A stretch of 8,684 nucleotides of DNA from Acidimicrobiia bacterium (GTDB lineage: Bacteria > Actinomycetota > Acidimicrobiia > Spongiisociales > UBA5794): positions 1 through 8,684 of the forward strand of contig JABDMN010000092.1 in assembly GCA_013001485.1 (NCBI GenBank), in the 5' to 3' direction. Under the pieces are notes generated by a model. The model had not been told where the DNA came from. It saw nothing but the letters and a program-made list of their open reading frames with translations, and made no database searches. This document shows positions 1-7,067 of this stretch, one piece after another. Position 1 is the first letter of the stretch; every line of letters begins with the position of its first letter. A program made the translations under genes and the position numbers.

Positions 1-866
1 AAGATCGACGAGTAGGTACCGGCGGCGACGCCGATGAACAGGGCGAGTGCGAACTCCCGGAGTGTCGAGGCTCCAAGCAGGTAGGACCCGATGAACAACA
101 GGCTGCCGATCGGGAGCAGCGACGTCAGCGAGGTGTTGATCGAGCGCATCAGCACCTGGTTCATCGAAAAGTTGGCCAACTCCGGGAAGGTGTGACGGTC
201 GCCATGCTCTTCGATGTTCTCTTGAACCTTGTCGAACACCACCACCGTGTCATATAGCGAGTAGCCCAGGATGGTGAGCACGGCGATCACCGTGGCCGGT
301 GTCACCTCGAACCCGACCAGGGAGTAGATGCCTGCGGTGATGAACAGGTCATGGAACAGCGCAGCCAGTGCGGCCAGTGCCATCTTCCACTCAAATCGGA
401 ATGTGATGAACAGCGTCACCACGATGAGGAAGATCACGAGCGCACGGATCGCTCGCTCGGTGATCTGTGCGCCAAACGTTGGCCCCACTGCCTCCAGGAA
501 CGCATCGTCGAACGTGGCGCCGGCCACGCCAACGAGCACGGTGATGAGACGGTCCTGCTCGGCTCCAGGGAGGGCTTCGGTCTGGACGCGGAGCTTGTCC
601 ACGTCGGATTCGACCACCTGAACCCGGGCGCCGGCAAAGCCAGCGTCACCGACGGCCGACCGGGCGTCCTCGAGTGAGGCGGCGGCGATGTTGGGCACCT
701 CGACGACGGTTCCACCTTCGAAGTCGACCGAAAGATTGAACTGGCGAATCAGCAGCGAGAGGATCGCAATGACGACGGCGGTCCCGGAGATGATGGCCCA
801 CAACCGACGTCGCCCAACGAAGTCGAAGTGGATGTCACCGCGATAGAGGCGACCGAGAATGCTCAT
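1..866 (-). CDS. secF: Protein translocase subunit SecF (3' end outside window)
   Basis: SecF pairs with SecD in the inner membrane and uses the proton-motive force to help pull or release proteins exported through SecYEG. I translated 288 codons from the ATG at 866; the frame is still open at the window edge, so the C-terminus is missing. A first membrane segment lies near residues 22-40. It is followed by the conserved VDFEGGT motif (48-53), an extracytoplasmic domain to about 135, and further hydrophobic segments from about 141. The family signature GYSLYDTVVVFDKV is at 201-214. The ATG overlaps the secD stop by four bases (ATGA), and a GAGG lies 7 bases upstream, so translation is probably coupled to secD. 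Identification is firm; only the length is unknown. Confidence 0.96.
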   Translation of the reverse strand, partial: MSILGRLYRGDIHFDFVGRRRLWAIISGTAVVIAILSLLIRQFNLSVDFEGGTVVEVPNIAAASLEDARSAVGDAGFAGARVQVVESDVDKLRVQTEALPGAEQDRLITVLVGVAGATFDDAFLEAVGPTFGAQITERAIRALVIFLIVVTLFITFRFEWKMALAALAALFHDLFITAGIYSLVGFEVTPATVIAVLTILGYSLYDTVVVFDKVQENIEEHGDRHTFPELANFSMNQVLMRSINTSLTSLLPIGSLLFIGSYLLGASTLREFALALFIGVAAGTYSSI

Positions 867-2377
867 GCTGTCGCCTCGCTGACCTGACCGACTGCCCCAC
901 GAATCGTCATGAAACCACCCTCTGCCAAGCCGGTGCGAGCGAGGTACAGCACTGCAGGCCTGGTCCAGTAGTAGGCAACGATCACGTCTATGACCGTGGC
1001 GATGCCGAGAGTGAGGGCGAATCCCTTCACCGGGCCGATCGCCAGCGTGTAGAGGAGTACCGCACCCATCGCGGTGACAGAGTCAGCCGTGACGATCGTG
1101 TGAAACGCTCGCTGGAAGCCGTGGTCAACAGACGACCGCAACGGTCGCCCGCGGTGAGCTTCTTCTTTCACGCGTTCGAAGAAGACGATGTAGCTATCCG
1201 AGGTGATGCCAATCGAAACGATGACGCCTGCGACACCGGAAAGGGTCAATGTCGTCCCCTGGAACTGACCCAGCATCACGATGATGAGCATCAGGAACGA
1301 CCCGAAGATGGTCAGCCCGATAACGGCGACTGCGCCCAGGACCCGGTAGTACAGAATCAGCGCCAACGCGACCAACGCCAGCCCACCAAGACCGGCGATG
1401 AGACCGGCGTTGAGAGAGTCCTCGCCGAGTGTCGCCGACACGGACTCGACTGCCTCGCGTTCGAAGGTCGTCGGGAGCGCACCGTATCTCAAGATCGTGG
1501 CGAGGTCCTCGGCTTCGGATTGCGGGTCCTGGTCGCCACCGGTCCCGATGGTGATGACGACGTTGTCGGCGAGGAGGGGCTGAGCGGAGTCCTGAACTAC
1601 CGGCGCCGACTGCACTTCACCATCGACCACGATGGCCAACGCTCGCCGAGGATCGCCCAGCGGGTATGAGCCGAGCTGAACGGCAGCGGCCTCGAACTTG
1701 GCGCCACCCTCTTCGGTGAAGTCGGGATCAACCTGCCAGCCGCCACCGCCACCGCCACCAAATCCGGCATTCGCCCCGGTGATGTCGGCTCCGGTGAGGA
1801 ACGCCGGGCCCACGTGATAGATGAAGCCTGAGCTTGGCTCGAGGAGCCAGGCCTCCGCCGACGGATCGTCGATGATCGTGAGGCCGGTCTGCGGGTCGAC
1901 ACCGTCGGGTACGTCGAAGGTCGGGATCGTCGTCGTGGTGGTGGTTGGCTCCAGGCCTTCGCCCTGGTTCAACTGAGAGTCGATGAGTTGCTGCTCGATG
2001 GCTGGGCTGATCCCGGGAAGGGCGCCGCGGGCTAGTACGGGGCGAAATGCGAGCTGACCGGTCGAACCGACGGCATTGAGGGCACGTTCCCGATCGGTGA
2101 CGCCAGGAAGCTGCACGAGGATGTTGCGGTCGCCCTGGATCGAGATCTCGGGCTCTTGAACCGAGCCGAGGTCCTGGATCCGCTCTCGCATGATCTCCAC
2201 GGCCTTGTCGAGCACGTCGGGATCGGTGCCTTCGGGTGCACCGAGGACAACCGAGAAGCCACCCTGGAGATCAAGACCGAGCTTGGGCTCCCAACCCGCC
2301 GCCAACGCACCCGCCAGCGACCCCCACGCTATGAGCAGCGTGATGACAGCAGTGAGGGCGAGCCGCGACCTGGACAT
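863..2377 (-). CDS. secD: Protein translocase subunit SecD
   Basis: SecD is the larger partner of SecF in the proton-driven accessory complex of the Sec translocon. The 504-residue protein has an N-terminal membrane segment (about 7-27), then the hallmark LGLDLQGG (33-40). A long extracytoplasmic domain follows, with the conserved QLPGV (89-93) and GEVQSAPV (253-260) stretches, then a membrane domain from about 324. The membrane signature SIGITSDSYIVFFERVKEE (388-406) is the actinobacterial form, with TSDS where many bacteria have AVDAN. The extracytoplasmic domain carries a run of six threonines (145-150) and seven glycines (207-213), probably flexible linkers. The ATG lies 3 bases after the yajC stop with no strong ribosome-binding site, which suggests re-initiation after yajC. 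The stop overlaps secF. Confidence 0.97.
   Translation of the reverse strand: MSRSRLALTAVITLLIAWGSLAGALAAGWEPKLGLDLQGGFSVVLGAPEGTDPDVLDKAVEIMRERIQDLGSVQEPEISIQGDRNILVQLPGVTDRERALNAVGSTGQLAFRPVLARGALPGISPAIEQQLIDSQLNQGEGLEPTTTTTTIPTFDVPDGVDPQTGLTIIDDPSAEAWLLEPSSGFIYHVGPAFLTGADITGANAGFGGGGGGGWQVDPDFTEEGGAKFEAAAVQLGSYPLGDPRRALAIVVDGEVQSAPVVQDSAQPLLADNVVITIGTGGDQDPQSEAEDLATILRYGALPTTFEREAVESVSATLGEDSLNAGLIAGLGGLALVALALILYYRVLGAVAVIGLTIFGSFLMLIIVMLGQFQGTTLTLSGVAGVIVSIGITSDSYIVFFERVKEEAHRGRPLRSSVDHGFQRAFHTIVTADSVTAMGAVLLYTLAIGPVKGFALTLGIATVIDVIVAYYWTRPAVLYLARTGLAEGGFMTIRGAVGQVSEATA
874..877 (-). promoter_or_regulatory. Ribosome-binding site of secF
   Basis: The minus strand reads GAGG here, inside the last codons of secD and 7 bases before the secF ATG. 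Together with the ATGA overlap it fixes the secF start. Confidence 0.6.
1739..1759 (-). repeat. Seven-glycine codon run in secD
   Basis: Seven consecutive glycine codons alternate mostly between GGT and GGC on the minus strand, giving a 6-base microsatellite-like repeat. They encode residues 207-213 of SecD in its extracytoplasmic domain, next to a tryptophan. Such a run can change length by slippage in units of three bases without breaking the frame. Confidence 0.8.
1928..1945 (-). repeat. Six-threonine codon run in secD
   Basis: Three ACC codons followed by three ACG codons encode residues 145-150 of SecD. The tract lies in a stretch (about 135-180) that looks like a linker inserted in the extracytoplasmic domain. 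Threonine runs of this type are common in exported proteins of some actinobacterial groups; that link is from general knowledge and only suggestive. Confidence 0.75.
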
Positions 2378-2380
2378 GGT

Positions 2381-2698
2381 CTACTCAGACGGTTCCGGTG
2401 GACTGGTCTTGTCAGCGACGGCTCGCGAGGCGAACCGAAGAGTGGTGCCTCCGCCTACGTCCAACGTGACCTCGTCGTCGTCCATGCGCTGGATGGTTCC
2501 GATGATCCCGCCGACGGTCCGGACCTCGTCGCCCACCTCGAGTGAGGAACGCATGGCATCCACGGCCTTCATGCGGCGGCGCTGCGGCAGTATGAACAGC
2601 ACCCAGAAGATGCCACCGAGCAAGACGAGCGGCAGCACCAAACTGAGGATGTTCCCGGACGAACCGGTGTCGGATTGGGCGATGATCAATGGAAGCAC
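2381..2698 (-). CDS. yajC: Preprotein translocase accessory subunit YajC
   Basis: YajC is a small single-pass membrane protein that associates with SecDF. The predicted protein of 105 residues has a short N-terminal tail, one hydrophobic segment (NILSLVLPLVLLGGIFWVLF), then the family hallmark of a basic PQRRRMK stretch and a GDEVRTVGGIIGTI core, ending in an acidic tail. I chose the GTG at 2698 because a GAGGA lies 6 bases upstream and this gives the usual family length. An in-frame ATG at 2767 would add 23 polar residues ahead of the membrane segment and overlap tgt by 44 bases, with no supporting homology. The gene sits 25 bases after tgt and 3 bases before secD, the classical tgt-yajC-secD-secF order. 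Confidence 0.9.
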   Translation of the reverse strand: MLPLIIAQSDTGSSGNILSLVLPLVLLGGIFWVLFILPQRRRMKAVDAMRSSLEVGDEVRTVGGIIGTIQRMDDDEVTLDVGGGTTLRFASRAVADKTSPPEPSE

Positions 2699-2704
2699 GA
2701 TGAG

Positions 2705-2709
2705 TCCTC
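2705..2709 (-). promoter_or_regulatory. Ribosome-binding site that decides the yajC start
   Basis: The minus strand reads GAGGA in the tgt-yajC gap, 6 bases before the GTG at 2698. It favours this GTG over the upstream ATG at 2767, which lies inside tgt. Confidence 0.6.
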
Positions 2710-2723
2710 GCAGTGGCGGCGAG

Positions 2724-3842
2724 TCATCGTAGTGGTGCTTGGTCTTTTCGACGAAGCCTTCGGACATCCCTCGACCAGTCGTCGAACCGGCCCGCCTCGA
2801 TCGCCTGACGGGCGCCAGCTACGAGGCCAAGCGTGTAGTGGAGGTTGTGGACCGTCACCAGGCGTTGGCCGAGGACCTCTCCGGTGACGGCCAGATGCCG
2901 GAGATACCCGCGGGAATACGTCTGGCAGGTGAAACAGTCGCAGTCATCGTCGAGGGGACCTTCATATGACGCCCACTCCGCACGCTTGATCGAGATGTCT
3001 CCGGTGCGAGTGATTGCCTTGCCATGGCGGGCCAGCCGGGTCGGAAGCACGCAGTCGAAGAGGTCGACGCCCCGGGAGATGGCTTCGATGATTCCGTCGG
3101 TGTCGCCGAGACCCATCGTGTAACGGACCTTGTCTGCGGGCAGGTTGTCGACGGTCACCTCGATGGCACGGTTGCGGTCAGCCTCGGCCTCCCCCACCGA
3201 CAGGCCTCCGATTCCAAACCCGGCAACACCCAGTTCTGCGGTGCGGCGGGCCGATTCGGCGCGCAGCTCCGGGTCGACGCCGCCTTGGACGATTCCGAAG
3301 AGCGCCTGGTCGGTGCGGGTGTGGGCGGCCAGCGCACGCTCGGACCAACGGAGGGTGCGCTCCATGGCATCACGCACCTGATCACGATCGGCAGGCAGAC
3401 CGACGAGATGGTCGAGAACCATTGCGATGTCGGCGCCAAGCTTTTGCTGAACCTCGACGGCGCCCTCCGGAGTCAGCTCGACGGTGGATCCGTCATAGGT
3501 GGACTTGAAGGTGACCCCGCTCTCGTCGAGGCGGGGATCAAGGGAGAACACCTGGTATCCACCGCTGTCGGTGAGGATTGGTCCGTCCCATGCCATGAAG
3601 CCGTGAAGGCCGCCAAGCCCGGCGACAACCTCGTGGCCGGGCCGCAGCATCAGGTGGTAGGTGTTGGCGAGCACCATGCTCGCGCCGACAGCCCGGAGAT
3701 CAGCGACATCGACTGTCTTGACGGTTCCTCGTGTGCCGACAGGCATGAACGCCGGTGTCGGAACATCCCCATGCGGCGTCGACAGCACTCCGCTTCGGGC
3801 GCTTCCATCGGTCGCCGTCTCGACGAACTCGACTGCACTCAC
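2724..3842 (-). CDS. tgt: tRNA-guanine transglycosylase (Tgt)
   Basis: Tgt swaps guanine 34 of GUN-anticodon tRNAs for the queuosine precursor preQ1 by base exchange in the cytoplasm. The 372-residue protein has the general-base region TDSGGYQ (D92), the GGLSVGE loop (212-218) and DLFDCVLPTR with the nucleophilic aspartate D263. It also has a zinc site, CDCFTC (C301, C303, C306) plus H332 in VTVHNLHY. The base-pocket motif usually written DEC reads D144-H145-L146, so the usual cysteine is a leucine. The start is GTG at 3842, overlapping the queA stop by four bases (GTGA) with a GAGG 10 bases upstream. QueA, encoded just before, acts on Tgt's product, so this Tgt most likely takes preQ1 rather than queuine. 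Confidence 0.96.
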   Translation of the reverse strand: MSAVEFVETATDGSARSGVLSTPHGDVPTPAFMPVGTRGTVKTVDVADLRAVGASMVLANTYHLMLRPGHEVVAGLGGLHGFMAWDGPILTDSGGYQVFSLDPRLDESGVTFKSTYDGSTVELTPEGAVEVQQKLGADIAMVLDHLVGLPADRDQVRDAMERTLRWSERALAAHTRTDQALFGIVQGGVDPELRAESARRTAELGVAGFGIGGLSVGEAEADRNRAIEVTVDNLPADKVRYTMGLGDTDGIIEAISRGVDLFDCVLPTRLARHGKAITRTGDISIKRAEWASYEGPLDDDCDCFTCQTYSRGYLRHLAVTGEVLGQRLVTVHNLHYTLGLVAGARQAIEAGRFDDWSRDVRRLRRKDQAPLR

Positions 3843-4864
3843 GCGTCACCGGCCTCGGGTTCGAGCAGCATCGCGTCTCCAAACGACAAGAATCGATAGC
3901 CGGAGGCGAGGGCGTGCTCGTAGACATCGCGCCACCGCTCACCGATAAACGCAGCGATCATCACGATCAGTGTGGTGCGAGGCGCGTGGAAGTTGGTGAC
4001 AAGGGCGTCGACGACTCGAAACTCGAAGCCGGGGGTGATGAACAACTCTGTGGCCGATTCCCCCACCGCCACCTCGTGGTCGCCGACCGCAGCGGACTCG
4101 AGCGTCCGCACCACTGTCGTACCGATGGCCACGACCCGGGCGCCGGCTGCGTGGGCCGCAGCGATAGCCCGTGCCGTCTCGGAAGGAACGGCGTAACGCT
4201 CCGAGTGCATCTGATGCTCAGCCACCGACTCGGTGGCGATCGGCCGAAACGTATCGAGACCCACAGACAGCTCGACCGATGCCATCGAGACGCCGCGGCT
4301 CAACAAGCCGGCAACGACCTCGTCGGTGAAGTGGAGGCCTGCTGTGGGAGCGGCCGCCGACCCAACCGACTCGGCGAAGATCGTCTGATACCGCTCCGGG
4401 TCGGCGAGCGTCTCACGGATGTATGGCGGAAGCGGCACTTCACCAACCGAGGCCACCGTTTCCTCGACATCTCCCGGCGCCGAGAGATGCACCTCGGTGA
4501 CACCTTCGACCGGCGCGACGAGAACCCGGATGTCGAGGGCTCCGGCTTTGAGAGTCTCTCCGGTCTTGATCTTGCGGGCGGGCCGAACGAGACACGTCCA
4601 CGACCCGGACTGAGTGCGATCGAGGAGCAGGACCTCGACCGCCCCTCCGGAGGCTCGCCGAGCCTCGAGCCGAGCAGCTCTGACCCGTGTGCGGTTGACC
4701 ACCACCAGGTCTCCGGGGTGAAGCAGATCGGGCAGGTCGCGGAATGTGCGGTCTTCCAGAGTCGATCCGACAAGCAGCCGAGCCGAGTCACGAGGCTCGA
4801 TCGGCTGCTGAGCGATGGCCGAGTCCGGCAGTTCGTAGTCGAAGTCGCCGGTGGCGAGTGCCAT
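3839..4864 (-). CDS. queA: S-adenosylmethionine:tRNA ribosyltransferase-isomerase (QueA)
   Basis: QueA transfers and rearranges the ribosyl part of S-adenosylmethionine onto preQ1-modified tRNA to form epoxyqueuosine. The 341-residue protein matches the family from end to end. It opens with DFDYELP and the IAQQPIEPRDSARLLV block, then shows PLPPYI (144-149), SAAAPTAGLHFT (169-180), HQMHSERY (217-224), GTTVVRTLES (248-257), VVDALVTNFHAPRTTL (284-299) and YRFLSFGDAML (323-333). The usual NDTRV motif reads NRTRV (57-61), a small departure. The ATG lies 5 bases after the ruvB stop without a clear ribosome-binding site, so re-initiation is likely. It overlaps tgt, which carries out the preceding step of the same pathway. 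Confidence 0.97.
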   Translation of the reverse strand: MALATGDFDYELPDSAIAQQPIEPRDSARLLVGSTLEDRTFRDLPDLLHPGDLVVVNRTRVRAARLEARRASGGAVEVLLLDRTQSGSWTCLVRPARKIKTGETLKAGALDIRVLVAPVEGVTEVHLSAPGDVEETVASVGEVPLPPYIRETLADPERYQTIFAESVGSAAAPTAGLHFTDEVVAGLLSRGVSMASVELSVGLDTFRPIATESVAEHQMHSERYAVPSETARAIAAAHAAGARVVAIGTTVVRTLESAAVGDHEVAVGESATELFITPGFEFRVVDALVTNFHAPRTTLIVMIAAFIGERWRDVYEHALASGYRFLSFGDAMLLEPEAGDA

Positions 4865-4869
4865 GGCGT

Positions 4870-5898
4870 TCAGTCGTCGAGCAGGGTCTGCTGGGACGAC
4901 GCGGGGACGTCGACACCGAGGTGCTGATAGGCGAGACGGGTCGCTACCCGTCCCCTTGGCGTTCGCTTCAGCATGCCCATCTGCAGCAGGAACGGCTCGT
5001 AGGCATCCTCCACAGTCTCGGGTTCCTCACCGACGGAGATGGCCAGAGTCCCCAACCCGACCGGACCCCCGGAAAACTTGTGGACCAGGGTTGCGAGGAT
5101 GGACCGGTCGACCTTGTCCAGGCCCAGGTCGTCCACCTCGAACACCTTCAGGGCCTCGATCGCCGTCGGCTCATCGACCTTCCCGTCGGAGCGCACGGTT
5201 GCGTAGTCGCGAACCCGGCGCAGCAACCGGTTGGCAATACGCGGAGTCCCCCGGCTTCGTAACGCGATGGCGTTGGCGCCGTCCGTGTCCGTGGGCACAT
5301 CGAGGATGTCTGCCGACCGAACAACGATTGAGGCCAGCTCCTCGGGTCGGTAGTAGTCGAGCCGGGCGACGTACCCGAAGCGATCGCGAAGCGGCGGCGC
5401 CACACGACCCACCCGGGTGGTGGCGCCAACGATCGTGAACGGAGGCAGGTCGAGGCGGATCGAGCGGGCAGCCGGGCCCTTTCCCACCACGATGTCGAGG
5501 TGAAAATCCTCCATCGCCGGGTACAGGACCTCCTCGACCTGGCGGGGCAGGCGGTGGATCTCGTCGATGAACAGCACATCGCCCTTCTCGAGGTTCGTGA
5601 TGACGGCGGCGAGGTCGCCGGGACGCTCGAGGGCGGGACCCGAAGTGCCCTTGAACGAAGCCTCCATCTCGTTGGCGAGAATGCCTGCCAGAGACGTCTT
5701 GCCAAGACCGGGGGGCCCCGAGAACAGGACGTGATCCACTGACTCGCTGCGAGCACGCGCTGCCTCGACGAGAATCGCCAGCCGCTCCTTGAGCTCCGCC
5801 TGGCCGATGAAGTCTTCCATCCGTCGCGGACGGAGACCCGCTTCGGCGATCTCCTCGTCGGGTAGCGGAGCCGAGGTCAGTAAACCTTCTTCGCGCAC
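4870..5898 (-). CDS. ruvB: Holliday junction branch-migration ATPase RuvB
   Basis: RuvB is the hexameric AAA+ motor that drives branch migration of Holliday junctions with RuvA. The 342-residue protein shows the entry motif RRMEDFIGQ, Walker A GPPGLGKT (61-68), Walker B LFIDE (109-113), sensor 1 GATTR (158-162), the arginine-finger region PLRDRFG (169-175) and sensor 2 [18 protein letters not shown]. The C-terminal winged-helix domain includes [10 protein letters not shown] and ends in YQHLG plus a short tail. The start is a GTG at 5898, two bases after the ruvA stop, with GGAGG 6 bases upstream. The order ruvC-ruvA-ruvB and tight spacing indicate co-expression of the full resolvasome. Confidence 0.98.
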   Translation of the reverse strand: MREEGLLTSAPLPDEEIAEAGLRPRRMEDFIGQAELKERLAILVEAARARSESVDHVLFSGPPGLGKTSLAGILANEMEASFKGTSGPALERPGDLAAVITNLEKGDVLFIDEIHRLPRQVEEVLYPAMEDFHLDIVVGKGPAARSIRLDLPPFTIVGATTRVGRVAPPLRDRFGYVARLDYYRPEELASIVVRSADILDVPTDTDGANAIALRSRGTPRIANRLLRRVRDYATVRSDGKVDEPTAIEALKVFEVDDLGLDKVDRSILATLVHKFSGGPVGLGTLAISVGEEPETVEDAYEPFLLQMGMLKRTPRGRVATRLAYQHLGVDVPASSQQTLLDD

Positions 5899-5900
5899 GT

Positions 5901-6476
5901 TCAGCCTCCGGGTTGTCCGAGTCGCTGGAGCGCAACTCGGAGCAGGTCTTCGGGCTCGCCATCGTATGCGAGGTCGGTGAGTGCGGTGCGGATCTCCGGC
6001 GGGCTGTAGCCGAGACCCTCCAGGGCCTGCCGGACATCTGCGAGCGGCCCTCCGGCCACGATGTCCGAGTCAGGAACCTCCAGCTTGGGTCGCAGCTCGA
6101 GGATCAGCTTCTGGGCGCCGCGCTTTCCGATACCTGGAACCGACGTCAGCGTCGCCGTGTCGTCGGCGATCACGGCTCGGCGCACCTCATCAGGTGAGAG
6201 CGTTCCGAGCATCGCCATTGCCACTTTCGGCCCGACTCCCGAAATCCCGATGAGGACACGGAAGAGATCCCGTTCCTGAGCAGTGGGGAAGCCAAACAGC
6301 GAGATGTTGTCCTCGCGAACATGCATGTGAGTGTGCAGCACCGCCTCATCACCGATAGTTGGCAACTCGGCCAGCGCTCGCGGGGTCACCCCCACCTCGT
6401 AGCCGACCCCTCCAACATCGAGGATCACCAGACCTGGATCCTTCGCGGCAAGAAGCCCACGGACTCTGCCGATCAT
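5901..6476 (-). CDS. ruvA: Holliday junction DNA-binding protein RuvA
   Basis: RuvA binds the four-way junction as a tetramer and loads RuvB. The 191-residue protein begins MIGRVRGLL, the usual family N-terminus. It has an oligonucleotide-binding domain (about 1-64, with [10 protein letters not shown]), two helix-hairpin-helix motifs ([12 protein letters not shown] near 75-86 and [15 protein letters not shown] near 110-124), an acidic linker, and a RuvB-contacting C-terminal domain (about 147-190, with ALEGLGY). I chose the ATG at 6476: it overlaps the ruvC stop as ATGA and has an AAGGCGG a few bases upstream. An in-frame start at 6515 would add 13 residues with no family match and overlap ruvC by 43 bases. 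Confidence 0.96.
   Translation of the reverse strand: MIGRVRGLLAAKDPGLVILDVGGVGYEVGVTPRALAELPTIGDEAVLHTHMHVREDNISLFGFPTAQERDLFRVLIGISGVGPKVAMAMLGTLSPDEVRRAVIADDTATLTSVPGIGKRGAQKLILELRPKLEVPDSDIVAGGPLADVRQALEGLGYSPPEIRTALTDLAYDGEPEDLLRVALQRLGQPGG
5905..5909 (-). promoter_or_regulatory. Ribosome-binding site of ruvB
   Basis: The minus strand reads GGAGG within the last codons of ruvA, 6 bases before the ruvB GTG. It supports GTG 5898 as the start. Confidence 0.65.
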
Positions 6477-6961
6477 CGCCCAACCGCCTTGAGCTTGCGG
6501 CTCTGCAGGTGACACATGGCGATTGCAAGAGCGTCGGCAGCATCAGCCGGCTTCGGCGCTTCGGGCAACCCCAACCTCATTGAGACCAGCTTCTGCACTT
6601 GATCCTTGTCCGCTTTCCCGTACCCGGCGACGGCCATCTTCACCGCGGTTGGCGAGTATTCGGCGACCGGAATCTCAGCCGATGCCAGCACCAGGTAGGC
6701 AATGCCAGAGGCTCGACCGACCGTCGTGGCTGTCTGCAGGTTCTTGTTCACGAAAACGGCCTCGATCGCCGCTTCCTCGGGCTGGTACTCGGCCACCAGG
6801 TCTCCAAGGTCGCGATGGAGCTCGAAGAGTCGCGTCCCGACGGCCAGGTCGGGGTCGGTGCGGATGACACCGGCAGCGACGGCTCGCATCGCCGAACCGC
6901 TCGATTCGATGACTCCGTAGCCGGTGCGGGATAGGCCTGGATCGATACCCAATACGAACAT
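6473..6961 (-). CDS. ruvC: Crossover junction endodeoxyribonuclease RuvC
   Basis: RuvC cuts Holliday junctions symmetrically after RuvAB has moved them. From the ATG at 6961 the protein has 162 residues and begins MFVLGIDPGLSRTGYGVI, the canonical N-terminus. The four acidic metal ligands of the RNase H-like fold are visible: D7 (GIDPG), E67 (AIEAVF), D140 and D143 (ADAADALAIAMCH). The YSPTAVKMAVAGYGKADKDQVQ block spans 102-123. A longer in-frame reading from GTG 6994 would add 11 residues and start inside the palindrome array, so I reject it. No clear ribosome-binding site precedes the ATG. A possible TANNNT hexamer (TAACGT, 6977-6972) would place transcription initiation almost at the ATG, a weak hint of a near-leaderless transcript. 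The stop overlaps ruvA. Confidence 0.95.
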   Translation of the reverse strand: MFVLGIDPGLSRTGYGVIESSGSAMRAVAAGVIRTDPDLAVGTRLFELHRDLGDLVAEYQPEEAAIEAVFVNKNLQTATTVGRASGIAYLVLASAEIPVAEYSPTAVKMAVAGYGKADKDQVQKLVSMRLGLPEAPKPADAADALAIAMCHLQSRKLKAVGR

Positions 6962-6981
6962 GTGTTCTATGACGTTAGCCG

Positions 6982-7002
6982 CCACCGCTGACACGGCGGT
7001 GG
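6982..7002 (-). other. GC-rich 7-bp hairpin upstream of ruvC
   Basis: CCACCGC and GCGGTGG form a 7-base stem around a 7-base loop, ending 20 bases before the ruvC ATG. It competes with the fourth palindrome of the array (6998-7011), so the two could be alternative folds. It has no T-run and is therefore not a clear terminator; an effect on ruvC translation or RNA stability is conjecture. Confidence 0.45.
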
Positions 7003-7067
7003 TTCTTCACCCGGCGGTGATTCATTCACCCGACGGTGACTCGTCACCCGACGCTGACTATTCAGCC
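6982..7067 (-). repeat. Tandem array of small palindromic units across the yebC stop codon
   Basis: On the minus strand five units follow each other: GTCGGCTGAATAGTCAGC, GTCGGGTGACGAGTCACC, GTCGGGTGAATGAATCACC, GCCGGGTGAAGAACCACC, and a diverged GCCGTGTCAGCGGTGGC. Each of the first four can fold alone: GCTGA/TCAGC (7066-7053), GGTGAC/GTCACC (7048-7035), GGTGA/TCACC (7030-7016) and GGTG/CACC (7011-6998). The last forms a 7-base stem with part of its neighbour. The first unit pairs C-G where the second and third pair G-C, a compensatory change. The yebC stop lies in the first stem, and in-frame TGA triplets recur 18 and 36 bases later. The array fills most of the only long gap in this gene chain. 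No run of T follows, so it is not a standard terminator. Confidence 0.8.

Noticed and set aside
3024..3899. Plus-strand open frame of 291 codons, opposite tgt
   Set aside because: It is the antisense shadow of tgt, with arginine/glycine/aspartate-rich composition and no recognisable domain.
3755..4927. Plus-strand open frame of 390 codons, opposite queA
   Set aside because: It lies almost wholly antisense to a clear queA and extends into tgt and ruvB. Long antisense frames are expected from GC-rich codon use, and the translation matches no family I know.
6972..6977. Promoter -10 element (TAACGT on the minus strand) for ruvC
   Set aside because: It fits the loose TANNNT pattern but has no recognisable -35 at normal spacing, and such hexamers are frequent; kept only as a hint.
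6982..7067. CRISPR array or rho-independent terminator
   Set aside because: Units are 17-19 bases and directly abutting, with no spacers, so it is not CRISPR. No T-run follows any stem on the minus strand, so a standard terminator is not supported.
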